Of a DNA stretch of 64,000 bases, positions 24,081 to 36,027 are shown one piece after another. The stretch is from Dipteronia dyeriana (taxonomy: Eukaryota; Streptophyta; Magnoliopsida; Sapindales; Sapindaceae), in contig CM065301.1 in NCBI GenBank assembly GCA_032871835.1, positions 79,330,069 to 79,394,068 of the forward strand, written 5' to 3'. A program made the position numbers and the translations under genes. Under the pieces are notes generated by a model. It saw only the letters and a program-made list of their open reading frames with translations. It did no database searches and was not told where the DNA came from. How positions within the stretch are numbered: the stretch's first letter is position 1; each line of letters starts with the position of its first letter.

Positions 24081-24485
24081 TTTTCAAATAATCTAGCTTT
24101 TTTCAAATTAAACAAAAACTCGTTCCAATACAAAATAAGTTCGATTCATCTTTAAATATTCTCGGTCACACAAGAAAAAATCACGGATGTTTTCCATTTT
24201 CATACATTCCAGTGCAGAATCTGAAATGGATACATTGTTATCGAGGAATGGATACATTGTTAACCCATACAGAAATGAATGCAAAATATCTGAAATGCAT
24301 AAAAGAAATTTAAGTGAAGATCATAAATATTTGTTACCTTCTACTGTAGAATCTGGAGAGATACAACTTTTTTAGAGACAGAGTCAAGTTTTTCAGATAA
24401 GTTTTTTGGGGAGATACCAACGAGTTTAGAAAGTTACTTTTTAAAAATTAAAGTTTATGGGCAATTTGAGTAGTTCACCATAATA

Positions 24486-24536
24486 GATGCCTTTTAAACT
24501 TAAGTTATTAAACGAGTGACATCATCACAACACACC
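24486..24536 (-). repeat. Right terminal inverted repeat of the MULE
   Basis: The minus strand begins GGTGTGTTGTG and contains TTTAATAACTTAAGTTTAAA, matching the left terminus at 38 of 51 positions. Confidence 0.75.
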
Positions 24537-24933
24537 TTAAAAAACGTGACATATCTCACAATTTCCACTTAATTATATTGAAATTTCTATATGCAAACTT
24601 TAAGAACTACTACATAAATTAATGTGTTAAGGTTAAAGATACATTTTGGACACCAAAATCTTATCATAGCTTAAATAACGTGAACTTCCATTTATTTTTG
24701 GTTGGGTAAGTACAATGACAACCCTGAAATTTGGGATAATTATAGTGCGAGAACAAGTTTGTATTTATATACTCAATCCTCTCTTACTTTTTTTTTTTTG
24801 AATCAATTAATAAGTGACGGTGATAGCCGATAGGGTAATTTTGACTTATGCAGTAAATTATGAATCTTTTATATATATAATCAAATTCCACCACATCGAG
24901 CTTGCTCCCAGATGGGATGCCAAGAATGGGGAG

Positions 24934-25493
24934 TAGGGATGATAATTTGACCCGCACCCCTGTAGGGTAGGATGTGGATGGTGAATTTATGGCCCGCAAA
25001 CCCACAAACCCGTTTAATAAAAAACCCGGTGGGTTCGCGGGCGAGTGCGGGTTGAAAAAACGAATCCGCGGATTGGACCCGTGAACCCGAATAAATAAAA
25101 TACTTGTATATACATAGACATTTGAATTATTTTTGATCGTTTTATTTTTATGGTTATTATTGTTTTGTAATGTATCAAGTAGGGAATTAGAAATAGAAAT
25201 TTAATTCAATTAAGTATCAAATAGGTGATTACATGTGAAAATTTACAAATTACAAATCGCGGGTTCGGGGATTAGTGGGTTGCGGGTTTGTGGGTATCCC
25301 GCGGGTGAAGCATCCACCCATGAACCCGTATTGTTTCACGGGTTCACGGTTGAGGGTATGGGTGCAGCCATAACCCGCTCGCGAACATGCTTACCTACGC
25401 GGGTTCAAGGGCTAGCGTGGGTGAGGAAAATTTTCGCAGGTGAGGGTTTGGATTTTACAAAATCCACCCGAATCCGACCCGCTGTCATCCCTA
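24934..25493. mobile_element. hAT non-autonomous element with perfect 8-bp target duplication
   Basis: It starts TAGGGATGATAA and ends TGTCATCCCTA, giving the inverted terminus TAGGGATGA. It is flanked by perfect direct repeats ATGGGGAG (24926-24933 and 25494-25501), the 8-bp signature of hAT transposition. The subterminal parts are rich in GGGTTCGCGGG/ACCCG motifs; the middle is AT-rich and non-coding. The perfect duplication implies a fairly recent insertion. Confidence 0.92.
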
Positions 25494-25542
25494 ATGGGGA
25501 GTGTCACATGACCCTCCTTTGGTCGTTGATGAGGCTCGCAAC

Positions 25543-26183
25543 TAGGGATGCACATTTATCCCTGGGGTCCCAAATCCCCGCACCCCCATCTCCATTTGGG
25601 ATTTTTTTGGGGGGAGGGGGAGAGGGGTAGAATGGGGAAATGGGGGGGGGGGGAGGGGGAGGGGGAGGGGTGGGGGATGATTTTCATCCCCAAATTAAAA
25701 TAGGGATGGGGATGGGGGGACCCCTCCCCATCCCCATTTCCTCATTTCCCCTACAATTAAATTGAAATGAGGACGGAGATAGGAATGGGGATGGGGATGG
25801 GGATGGAGATTCTCATTTCTCCATTTCTCCTAAAAGTATATAAATATAATTATAATATATATTTGAATTATTTAAAACATTTTATCTTGATTTTGTAATA
25901 CATTGTTATTTTTTTATTTGTAATGAAAGGTTTTTTTTTATATTTAATTTTTAATTTTTAATTAAATAGAGAAATGAGAAAATAGGGACCACTGGATATA
26001 AGAAAATTGAAAAAAATGGGAAAAATGAAAAACTGGGGATGGGGATGGGAGGACCTCCCCCCAAACATCCCCATCCTCATTTTTCCCAATGGAAAAATGG
26101 AAGGGATGGAGAAAGGGTCTAGGAAGTGGGAATGAGGATGAGGAGACCTATATCCATCCTCATTCCCCAAACGTGCATCTCTA
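25543..26183. mobile_element. hAT non-autonomous element, GGGGATGGGGAT-rich
   Basis: Termini are TAGGGATGCACATTT and, in reverse complement, TAGAGATGCACGTTT. It is flanked by CTCGCAAC (25535-25542) and CTCGCCAC (26184-26191), an 8-bp target duplication with one mismatch. The ends are runs of GGGGATGGGG that form long imperfect inverted repeats around an AT-rich centre. Only 33 bp separate its left duplication from the end of the preceding element's right duplication. Confidence 0.88.
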
Positions 26184-26191
26184 CTCGCCAC

Positions 26192-28230
26192 CCCCTCGTC
26201 CCATTTTTGAACGAAAATGTGAGGCTCGGCTATTCTAAATTGATTAGACATCAAGTGACAATATATCGTTATATATAATTATTTATGTACGATGTAAAAA
26301 ACAAAGTCGTATAAACTTTCAAATTTGAGAAAAATAAGTTACATATTATTGCTGCTTAATATTACAGGATCCTGGCTTCTAAATTAACTAGTTTGTATTA
26401 TTGTATTTAGTCTTTAAACATTTCCATATGAAAATTAAAATGGTGTTAACTTTTTAATTTGTTTATTTTAACTTTTATGTGGTATTATTTTTCTATTTAT
26501 TGTTCCTCCGAAGAAACATTATTGTTATTTTATATTTAATGTATATATATATAACACATTTAGTTGATCTTAAAAAAAAACATTTAATTGATATAGTATT
26601 GTGACTGGAATGTACTTCCTATAGAATTGGTATTCTTAAAATTGAATCCACAATACTATTAAATAGAAGAAAAAAAATTGAAATGAAATATGGTGGATGA
26701 ATATGATTGAGATTAGATAACTTTAGCATTTAGCTTTAAATTTCAAGTTTTAGATTAGTTTATTAGTTAGAATCAAGTTGATGATTGTTTTGGGATAACT
26801 CTTTCAAATATTGTTAGAAATCCTTAAAATTTTATTTTTCTTCTTCTTCTTCTCATTCATTTATTTTTTGGGAAAAATATTTATTCTTGAAGATTTAATT
26901 GCCTTTGGAGAAGGATCAATTTTTTTGAATTCGCATGATTGACAATTAATTTAATTTAAAAAAATCTATCACTTTAGAGATTCACATGGTTTTATACTTT
27001 TATGTAATGTAATGACATTTAGATATAATCCTAATATTATAATACAAAACATCTACATAATTTTATTCTTAAATATAGAGAAAATTAAGGAATGAAATAT
27101 ATTAAGAAAATATATATATATAAAAAAGAATTTTGGCATACAATCTCTAAAATGCTTTATACTTAAATCTTCCTTTATATGCCATCATTTACCCTAGTTG
27201 AATATTTGAAATAGATGTCGTGCAAGTGTTGATCACTAGCTTATAGTCGGTAATATCTCGTATGATTATATAAAAAATCTGGATTGAATCTAACTAGTAC
27301 ACCATTCTTTTTGCTAATTTTGTTTTGTTTCCAATATTTCAATATTCATCATATATCATTAGATATTTAGAATTCACTTCTCAAATATCCAATCATGTAT
27401 ATACTCCTTTTGTTTTGTAAGGCCACTAGCCTAGTCATGGACGCATATATTCATTCCAATTCTATCGCATATCTCTGGGAGATCATATACATTGTTAAAT
27501 TTTATCTTGATTTAAAATATATTAATACAATTAGAGGACCATATTCATTTACCCCCCACAAGAAGCAGACAATAACAAAACCTAATTAATTAGAACAAAA
27601 ATTCTAGGCAAGGTGCCAAAACCATGAGCATCACCTAGGTAAAGGACTGATTCTAATGAAATGCCAGAGAACCCAAATATGGATAAGTTTAAACAAGTCA
27701 TTAGTGATCAGATTTAGAATTGAAAGCTGTGACTTTTAATGTGCAATTGCCTTCCAATTTACTAGTGTAATAGGCTAGGGGCACTTTTGTCCAACCAATT
27801 AATTTTTATTTCAAAATTTGTACTGAATTAATTATGAATGGAAATGGAAATGGAAAAATTGGATTTAATTGTCAACTCCTCCTAGAAATATTAAAATAGG
27901 ATTGACTATGGATTCGAATAGCACATGCTTCCATAAAACCATACGAATCTCTCAATCTAAATTAAACAGTTTTTACATGAAGAAGTTCTATACAATTGGG
28001 ATATTCTTGAAAAAAAAAAAGAGTAATAAGAACTAAGTCAAGATGATACCGATCATATATGGTCAAAAATTAACATAATAAAGAGGACAATAATTACCCT
28101 TTAAAATAAAAGTTCTATTGCATATATTTGAGTACAATTTTTCTTTGTGATCAGTTTGTTACAAACTTTAAATAACATGCGAGTTACATTGAGTTGGGTT
28201 TTCATTGTAGTTTATGGTTTTAGATTGGTG
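26192..28230. other. Gene-free AT-rich stretch
   Basis: No gene or bounded element is recognised. ORFs are short and without domains (for example 27395-27589). Confidence 0.55.
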
Positions 28231-28238
28231 ATGAGGAG

Positions 28239-30938
28239 TAAAGGTGTAAAAATGGACTGGTCCGGTTCATGAGGGACGCCCTGGCCAGTCCATTTCTGGA
28301 AACAGGCCGAGCCGGGCCGGCCTGTTTCTAGAGAAGCAGGCCCGGCACGGCACGCCGGCCTGCCTCAGGCCGGCCGGCCGGTCGGCCGGTCGGGCCAGGC
28401 CTAACGGGCCTGGTCCGGCGGGTTAGTTTTTTGCTCCAATTTTTTTTCCAAATTACGTTTTTTTGGATTTAGAGTATAGGGTTTAGGATTTATAGTTTAT
28501 GGTTAAGGGTTTAGAATTTAAAATGAATGAAGAGAACAAACAATTATTAGGATTTGAAATGAATAAAGAGAACAAACAATTTTTTAATTATTTATTTATT
28601 TTTCACTTATGGAATTCAGTAATACATATCTACATGATTGCCTCATTAAAAACCTTACCAAGAAAAACCCAGTGGGATAAAAACTTGATAAGGGAAAAAG
28701 AGTGCAACCATTTTACAACTTACAAGTAAATAATAAATACATATGTAAAAGTATAACCTAGTTCTGGCCCTGGCCACTACCTGAAGGGTCATCAATATAT
28801 AGATTGTCAAAATTTAGATTAAGTTCTTTATCTACAGTTAGATTTTGTAACCTTTTTTTAGCATGCTCCCAATCCCGAAGGCATGTTAATACCTCCACCA
28901 TCTCGGAGACAAACAACTTCTTCTTGGTTCAATTATGCGTCCACTGGTGCTGAAAACTTGTTCTGAAGACACCGTTGACACTGGAATAACCAGTACGTCA
29001 CGTGCTAAGTGTGACAGAACTGGATACCTGTACGTATAGGTCTTCCACCATAACAACAAATCAAACTCTTCCTTGTCTTCAACAACATCGAACTGTGCTT
29101 CAAGGTACCTAATAAGTTCGGTACAAGAAGATGGGCTAGATTTTTGCCCTGAAGAAGTACTTGCTGATTTGTCTTTTTTTCTTCGTTCAGAAGGCTCCAA
29201 CTTGTTTGCTTCGGCTCTGTCTCCGGTCGTGTTGATTGGGGGATGTCAATGTTGCCAAACCTGGTCTCATAAATATGAAAAACCTCGAACAACTTGGTTC
29301 GAATGTCAGTAATTTGTTCTGAATAATCTATTGACAAATTAATACCAATAAACTCAAGCAAAACTTCTAAATCAGTTTGTGCAATGTATCGTGCCAAGCA
29401 CTCTCTAGCGTGCATGGCGTCGAACTGCCACGTCGTAACGAACCCGTCTGGGTGCCGTTGAAGCTGTGTCTGAGTTGTAGTATCTACATGTCCATGTGCA
29501 GGCATACATTTGTGTACATGCCATCTCAAATGTCCGGTTCCCCCCGTACTTGTAGCATAATTCTTATGGAAAAACTTACATTTAGCTCTGAGGTCAGACG
29601 CCCCGTTTGGGAGTGTCATTTAGACTATGTTGAAACATTACCACACATCTGATGTTAATTTTCTAGGACGTGATGTTGGTGTAACGCCGGAACCAGAAGG
29701 TCCCGCTTGAGTATGGGTCGGTTCTGAAATATCAAATTCATCGTTGAGCATATTCAAACCGTCCGGAAAATAAGGCTGCTGGTTAGGATCCATTATCTGA
29801 ATAAAAATATGAGCACTATAGTTGTTAATAGTCAAATTAAAAATCAGTATTTACTAACAGTAATCTTAATTTACTAACAATAATTACTATAACTAATACG
29901 ACACTTACAATAATTTATTTACTTAAAAAACAAATTAAATAAACAAAAAAAATCATAATCTACTAACATAAAATTTTAAATTCACTAGTTCACTACTACA
30001 AATAAAATTGATAAATTTACTAACATAATATACTAACATAAAATTGATGATTTGAACCACTACTCTTAAATTTACTATCATAATCTACAAATGAAAAATT
30101 TTAATTTATGAAAAAAACAATATCAAACGTAATTACTACACTTAACATTCATCATTTACTTATTACAAAAAGTAATTTCAGTAATACAAATTAACTTTCT
30201 AAATTTATTAATAACAAATATTAAAATTACTACTAAACTTAAAAATCTTAATAAACTAAACAAATAATATTAACATTAAAGCCCTAAAATTGATAAACTA
30301 ACTAACTAAATAGATAATGTTTTCATTAAGTAACTCAAATCTAAACATAAACATATAAATTTACTATGAGAATATGTTAGACCAAAAGTAATAACAAAAT
30401 TGTACCTTTAAAATTTGGTGTGTTGGTAGAAAACGTAGAGAATTTTGTACAGAGAGTAATAACCAAAATGAATGAAAAAGTTTAGAGAATTGGAGAATAT
30501 ATTAGAGATTGAGATTTGAGAGAATGAGATATTGAAAGAATGATAGAGAGAGTTAATGGAAAATGAAATGGATGGAAGTATTAATAGAAAAATTTGATTT
30601 GTGGATCAAAATGTAATTTAAAAGATTGTAGGGGAGATTTTAGTAATTTTAATTTCCTCCAACGGCTAGAAATCAATTCCAGCCGTTGGAGGCTTTTTGA
30701 AAAAAAATTAAATAAATAAATTTGCCCGTACGGACCGGCGGACCGGTCTGCCGGGCCGGTTAGACAGGCCTGGCACGCCGGATTGGCGTGCCAGGCGGGC
30801 CGGCCTGCCGGGCCTCCTCCCAGAGGCCCGGCACGAGGCCTGGCCCTCTTCCTTCACGGGCCGTTCCAAGAACGGCCCGTGAACTCCCTGGGCCGGCCGG
30901 ACCGGCTTGTCACCGGCCGGCCCACTTTTACACCACTA
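28239..30938 (-). mobile_element. 2.7-kb hAT element with deleted transposase
   Basis: Perfect 8-bp target duplications ATGAGGAG flank it (28231-28238 and 30939-30946). The termini TAAAGGTGTAAAAATGG and, in reverse complement, TAGTGGTGTAAAAGTGG are inverted. The subterminal 150-200 bp at each end are very GC-rich (GGCCGG, GCCGGCC), a sharp contrast with the AT-rich surroundings. A broken hAT transposase gene lies on the minus strand at 28758-29793. Confidence 0.93.
28758..29793 (-). pseudogene. Internally deleted hAT transposase
   Basis: It starts MDPNQQPYFPDG (ATG at 29793). Residues around TSDVW and FFHKNYATSTGGTGHLRWH match the BED zinc finger (C...H...H), followed by ECLARYIAQTDL from the N-terminal part. 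The sequence then jumps to EFIGINLSIDYSEQ and LFEVFHIYETRFG, which normally lie hundreds of residues later, so most of the catalytic core is deleted (junction near 29360-29380). The C-terminal dimerisation domain is clear: DLLLWWK, YPVLSHLARDVLVIPVSTVS and SEQVFSTSGRI. In-frame stops near 29637 and 29618, a frame change near 29220 and a frameshift near 28905 add further damage. The last codons end in GSGQGQN. The product would be about half the usual hAT length. Confidence 0.88.
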
Positions 30939-30946
30939 ATGAGGAG

Positions 30947-32123
30947 TAAGAAAGAATAAAAAAATTGATTTTTTTATGGGAAGAGATATAGTTGTTTTAA
31001 TTCATCTACTTTCTTAATGTTTACTACAGTTCTTTAGCTTTAAAAACAAAATATACAAATCAATTAAAAAGAACTAAAAGAGATAATAAGGCAAAGTAGC
31101 ACCTTTTTTTTGTTGTTGATGGAGATATTTTCAATACTACTAATACTAGTTGGATAAGAGATTGATTGAGACCTAACACTCTATCACTCTATTAATTAAG
31201 AATGGATGTGTACTTTGCTTATAACTATTTAAATAAAATTGAAGATTTTCATTCAAATTATGTTCATATTTATTTACATGAACTAGATAATTAATTAAAG
31301 AGATCATACTTTATTAAAGTCATACTTTCATAAACGACTTTGATTAGCTTTGAGTATTCATCAAATGAGGTTAACCACTGAAAAACAAAAACAAGTCTTT
31401 GGAACAGATATTTTAACTCCATATTCATATTATTATAATAGCAAATATTTTAACCCCAAATAAAGCACTTTTATTTTATTACTATTGTATGTCAAGTACT
31501 TATTATTCAACATAAAGATACAAATCATTGATAATTATTATATTAAACATTAAAAAATAAAAATAAGGTACAAACAGAATCCATATTGCTAAGTGTCAAC
31601 GTGCCATGGGATTTGAATTTTAAATTGATTTTATTTTTGATATTAATCAATTTTATTTAATTAAAAAACAATCAAATGTGACTATTTTGCCAAATTCAAA
31701 ATGTTTGTATGATTGTAACCTGAGGTGACTGGTGAGGTCCACACTGTTTTCAATAAGTTATTGGATGACTTCACGTGCTCTCTTGGCCCATTTAAACTTC
31801 ATCAATCCTTTTTTGCTATTTTCACTAGTTCATTTATTAGAGTCTTATAGAGATAGTTGAATATGGTCGACAAGCCACCACAAAATAGAAAAAAAGAACA
31901 AGTCATATATATTTATTGTGGAATTCGATTTGGAAATCCGTGATAAAAAGGGTGTGAAAATGTAGTGTCCGACCATCTCATCCGATTGGTGCATGAATTT
32001 TCAAATGAGGGAGATATATGAAACATCATCGAAGGAAAGCTTCCCAGATAAACAGTTATGGGTGGAACAAGGAATGGACACTTTCCTACAGAATTGGACT
32101 CCCAGGGGAGGCAGAGATTTGTT
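30947..32123. other. Gene-free stretch
   Basis: No gene is supported. The ORFs at 31913-32193 belong to the neighbourhood of the gypsy scrap described next. Confidence 0.5.
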
Positions 32124-32210
32124 GTCAAAACCGGACATTACTTCTGGGATGAACCCTACTTGCTCAAGCAGGATCAAAATCAAGTCATCATGAGATGCTT
32201 CTCTTTACTT
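32124..32210 (+). pseudogene. Ty3/gypsy retrotransposon polyprotein scrap
   Basis: One frame reads VKTGHYFWDEPYLLKQ then DQNQVIMRC. This resembles the conserved segment between RNase H and integrase of plant Ty3/gypsy elements (YFWDEPYL followed by IRRCVP). No LTR or other domain is visible nearby, so this is an isolated fossil fragment. Confidence 0.5.
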
Positions 32211-33955
32211 TAAACAAGTTTATATTAAAAAGAAGATTGCAAGACTTACAAGTGCATTTTCTTGCTTTCATAAGGTGGATTTCTCATCTACATTGGGATA
32301 AAATTGACTTTTGTCATCGATGGCCAAAAGGGTTTTTTTTTTTTTTTTTTTTTTTCTAAATTTGAAAAACTAGTATTATTTTTTCATATTAATTCTTTCT
32401 ATAAAAATAATATTACAAATGTATGGATATTATTATTTTATTTATTTGAATATGAAATATTGTCTGAAAACTAAATTGACGTTTGAACCATCAGATTACA
32501 TTGGTCCGTGATGTGGATATTATAATTCGATTATTAATTGATTGAATCAATTTTTTTTTTTTAATGCAATGTGAATGTTACCAAACCATTGCCGGGGTAG
32601 GATTTATTAGGTCAGTTTGGAGTTATGTGCTAAAATTAAAAGGTCTTTTCTTTCATGTCTACCTCACGGGGCCTGATTAGAAAATGAAAGAAATTAATCA
32701 GATTTTTTTTGTAACGGGAAATATATGAAGTCGAAAAACAATATAATTATAAAGTCGGTCAACCTTGTCCGTATCAGATAGCTTTTATTAATAGGATTTA
32801 GGTGACACATGAATCATGATATGGTGGTTAATTAAGTTGGAATTTACGTGATCTCATTTAATTTCATAATACATAAACATCGTAATAAATATATGATTAA
32901 GATGTGATTGATTTTCAAAAACACTTTACAAACAATCAATCATATATTTTAAAAAAGGTCAGGAAAAAGATCAAATTAGGAGATCCAAATCCAATAAATT
33001 GATACAGTTTTAAAATTCATTTTTGCTTGTTTACGTATGAAGGGAAGATCATCATTCATCAGATCATGAGAAGACCACAAATTTCAAACCTAATTGTGAC
33101 ATTCATTGATTCATTTCACTTTATTCAAGTCAGTATACATATTTTAAGAAATGACACTTTAATTTTATAAGTAGCTAAACAATTTCACATGCATTTTAGA
33201 GGCACATATAACTATAAAATGCATCAACTAGTTTCAGATTTGGATAAAGTCCCCTGCAAGATCAAATTGTATTTGAAATTGTAACTGCATGCAGAGATTC
33301 GGTAAGAATCTTATACTCATGTAATTGAGATTTGGATGGCGGGCTTTTCGGCATGAGTGCATGAAATCAAGAGGTGGAATCCCCCATATCAACCAAACCC
33401 AGATATGTAATAGTTTCATTTTTGAGATATCATGCAATATGAAATTGCAGTGATGATGATCAAGATCTCCAAATTGTGTGATGAAAAATAAGTTGAGGTT
33501 GTCAATATCGCATGCGTGCAAGGATTGGTGGGGGAGGAGATGGCAGATAGGCAACTAGGCAAGTTCAAAAGATGAATTGAAATAATATTTTTTTAGTATG
33601 AATTGCGAAATTCACCACTAAAAATCAGACAAATATGGATTCAGACAAATATATACATGACTGGCAGTTACAAAGCAAAAAAAAAAAAAAAAAAAAACCA
33701 CCGAGATTTAAAGTTACTTTAATAATTAGTTTTCCCACTTTTTTTTTTCCTATGAATATGCGCTGCTCCTTTTTCTGGTGTTGGCCATTCATGAATCATG
33801 ATTTCCAAAGTTGACAATAAGGTGTCGATTGTTTTTTTTTTCTTCTAAAAACGGAGCAAATCTGAATTTGTCTGCCGGACTTAAATCTGAATTTCATCGA
33901 TATATATGTTAATTTTACATTTATATTTGTATTAAATAATTATATATATAAAATA
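32211..33955. other. Gene-free stretch with homopolymers
   Basis: Contains T and A homopolymers (about 32332-32355 and 33679-33697). The minus-strand ORF at 33234-33554 is 106 codons long with no recognisable domain or gene signals. Confidence 0.5.
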
Positions 33956-34560
33956 AAATAAAAATAATTTAAAAATAATAATTATATATGAACACTTATA
34001 ATCTTCTTACTCAATTATAAACAAATGAATTTGTAAGTAAAACTCACATAAAATACTCAAAATACTATAATATATATATGTAAATACATGATCCTAACAT
34101 CATAATAAAGTATTGATGTTAAATACCATATTAAATACCAATATGAGAAATGATTAGGGTTCTTTTTATTTATTTTTAAAGCTATTTAAAATAAACAATA
34201 TATTAAAATAAAGATTTTTTTACCATATATAATTATTATGGAATTGAAAATGTATTATATATGGAGATAATATCGGAATAAAAGATTTTGGATCGCATTT
34301 AATGCAATTAAGTGAAAAATCAGAATTTTTTACTTTTTATTTTAATTTTTTTTTACGTTTTATTTTAAATTGTTTCACCACTTAATAATTATGATTCAAA
34401 CTCATTAAGTTTTAAATGAAAAAAAACAAACGACCTTTAAGTCTTCAATTTTATGACGACAAATGATCACCTTCTTTAAATCGGAAAATTAAATAGGTCG
34501 GAAGATTACTAAAGAGCCAATAGTAAATGAATAATGTTAAACGTCTCACCTAAAACCATT
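33956..34560. repeat. Repeat unit, copy 1 of a tandem pair
   Basis: Shares with 34700-35300, in order: ATTATATATGAACAC, ATGAGAA(A/G)TGATTAGGGT, TTAATGCAATTAAGTGAAAA, AAACAAACGACC, AAGTCTTCAATTTTATGA and AGGTCGGAAGATTA. It is related to the TTA-flanked element at 47210-47928, which suggests two adjacent copies of one transposon family. Confidence 0.75.
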
Positions 34561-34699
34561 GATTTAGCATCATTTTCTATCACCCAATAGTAAATATAAA
34601 CCATTGTTTATATTTCTAACACGTTTTTTTTTAAAGTAAAATTGTCTGAAAATAAGTAATTTTATATTTACACTCATGTTAAAAAATTATACATATAAT

Positions 34700-35289
34700 A
34701 TGGAATAAAAACAATAAAATAATTATAATTATATATGAACACGTATGATCATGATCTTCTTATACGATTCCAAACAAATTTCGTTTGTTTGGAAGTACAA
34801 AACACTTAAAACACTATAATATATATATATATATATCACTTAATATCATAATCAAGTATTGATATTAAATACCAATATGAGAAGTGATTAGGGTCATTTT
34901 TTATTTTTAAATCTATTTAAAATAATCAATATAATAAACTAAATATTTATATATCATATATAATTATGATGAAATTTAAAATACGTTATATATGGATGAT
35001 AGTAACGGAATAAAATATTTTGGATTGTACTTAATGCAATTAAGTGAAAAGTCATGATTTTTTATTTTAAATTGTTTTTTGGTATTTTTAAATTGTTTGA
35101 CCACTTAAAAAAAACAAACAAAACAACTTAATAATCATTATTCAAACTCATTTAGTTTTAAATGGAAAAAACAAACGACCCCTAAGTCTTCAATTTTATG
35201 ATGGCAAATGATCACCATCTTTAAATTGGAAAATTGAATAGGTCGGAAGATTATTAAAGACCCAATAGTAAATAAATAATGATAAACAT
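34700..35289. repeat. Repeat unit, copy 2 of a tandem pair
   Basis: Second copy of 33956-34560 with the same landmarks in the same order. It is immediately followed by the hairpin element at 35290-35462. Confidence 0.75.
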
Positions 35290-35462
35290 CTCATCTAAAA
35301 TTTCACTTTTTTCATCCCAATACATATGGTATATGAGGTGTTAAATTGTGAATGGATACATACTAATGATGGTTTATCTTACCTACCACATGTATCCACT
35401 CATCATTTGATATTTTTAAATGTCACATGTGTTGGGATGAAAATTACCGAATTTTAGATGAG
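35290..35462. mobile_element. Hairpin MITE, 173 bp
   Basis: The left arm CTCATCTAAAATT...TTTTCATCCCAA pairs with the reverse complement of the right arm CTCATCTAAAATTC...TTTTCATCCCAA over about 35-40 bp. The centre repeats the motif ACAT(A/G)TG in inverted orientation. No coding capacity. The target duplication is unclear. Confidence 0.65.
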
Positions 35463-36027
35463 AAAGATAGCATTACTAATAGTAAATTAGTATCTTAAAC
35501 TTGAATCTAAAAAGATGTTTTTTTTCCGACGTTTGAATATAAATGTTGATTGTTTTTTTAAATATAAAAACATTTGAAAATTGTTTGTTTGACTAAACGT
35601 TTTTTTAATCATCAGACAATATTGGTCTGTGTTATTCTGTATTTTTATTTGTTACTGTATATGCCAACAACTAAAAATAATATCCATAAATCCTAAACTA
35701 AAATTATTAAATATTGATAACATTTCATAAATTAAATTTTTGATTGATAATAATAATTAAAATTATATATTTTTTAATATTTTTTTAGAAAAATAATATC
35801 TTTTTTATATATAATTCAAAATTAAATATATTCCTTTTAATTTATAAAAATAGTTAAAATTAGGGTACTATATATCAAATTTACAACAAATTTATTAGCC
35901 ACATTTGAAGATATGATGATTTAAAATTAACATAAAATTGGAAATATATTAAATTTAGGAGGCCAGTTTAGGAATTTTGTTTTTTTTAAAATACAATTAA
36001 ATGATTCAGTGTTAAGTGATAAGGTAA
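35463..36027. other. AT-rich spacer
   Basis: Nothing recognised beyond short runs of A and T. Confidence 0.5.

Larger units (their letters stand above)
18541..24536. mobile_element. Degenerate Mutator-like element (MULE) with Ulp1-type protease gene, ~6 kb
   Basis: The borders are set by inverted repeats of 51 bp: 18541-18591 and the reverse complement of 24486-24536 align without gaps at 38 of 51 positions. Inside, from left to right, lie a 21-bp repeat array, a dead Ulp1-type protease gene (+), a 20-bp tandem repeat, a dead MULE transposase gene (-), and a second 21-bp array. The two genes converge. MULEs that carry Ulp1-like proteases are known in plants (Kaonashi-type in Arabidopsis, CUMULE in melon). 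TGACA near both outer ends hints at an eroded 9-bp target duplication, but no clean one is seen. A leader-like exon with a donor GAG|GTAAAT ends near 18757 and may be the old first exon of the protease transcript. Confidence 0.85.

Noticed and set aside
25235..25630. 131-codon ORF on +
   Set aside because: It spans the GC-rich arms of two hAT elements and their junction; no domain, product of repeat composition.
24934..26183. CRISPR-like or satellite array because of repeated GGGGATGGGG and GGGTTCGCGGG
   Set aside because: Eukaryotic DNA; the repeats are subterminal motifs of hAT elements defined by 8-bp target duplications.
33234..33554. 106-codon minus-strand ORF rich in His, Cys and Leu
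   Set aside because: No recognisable domain, promoter or splice context; composition fits chance ORF, though not excluded.
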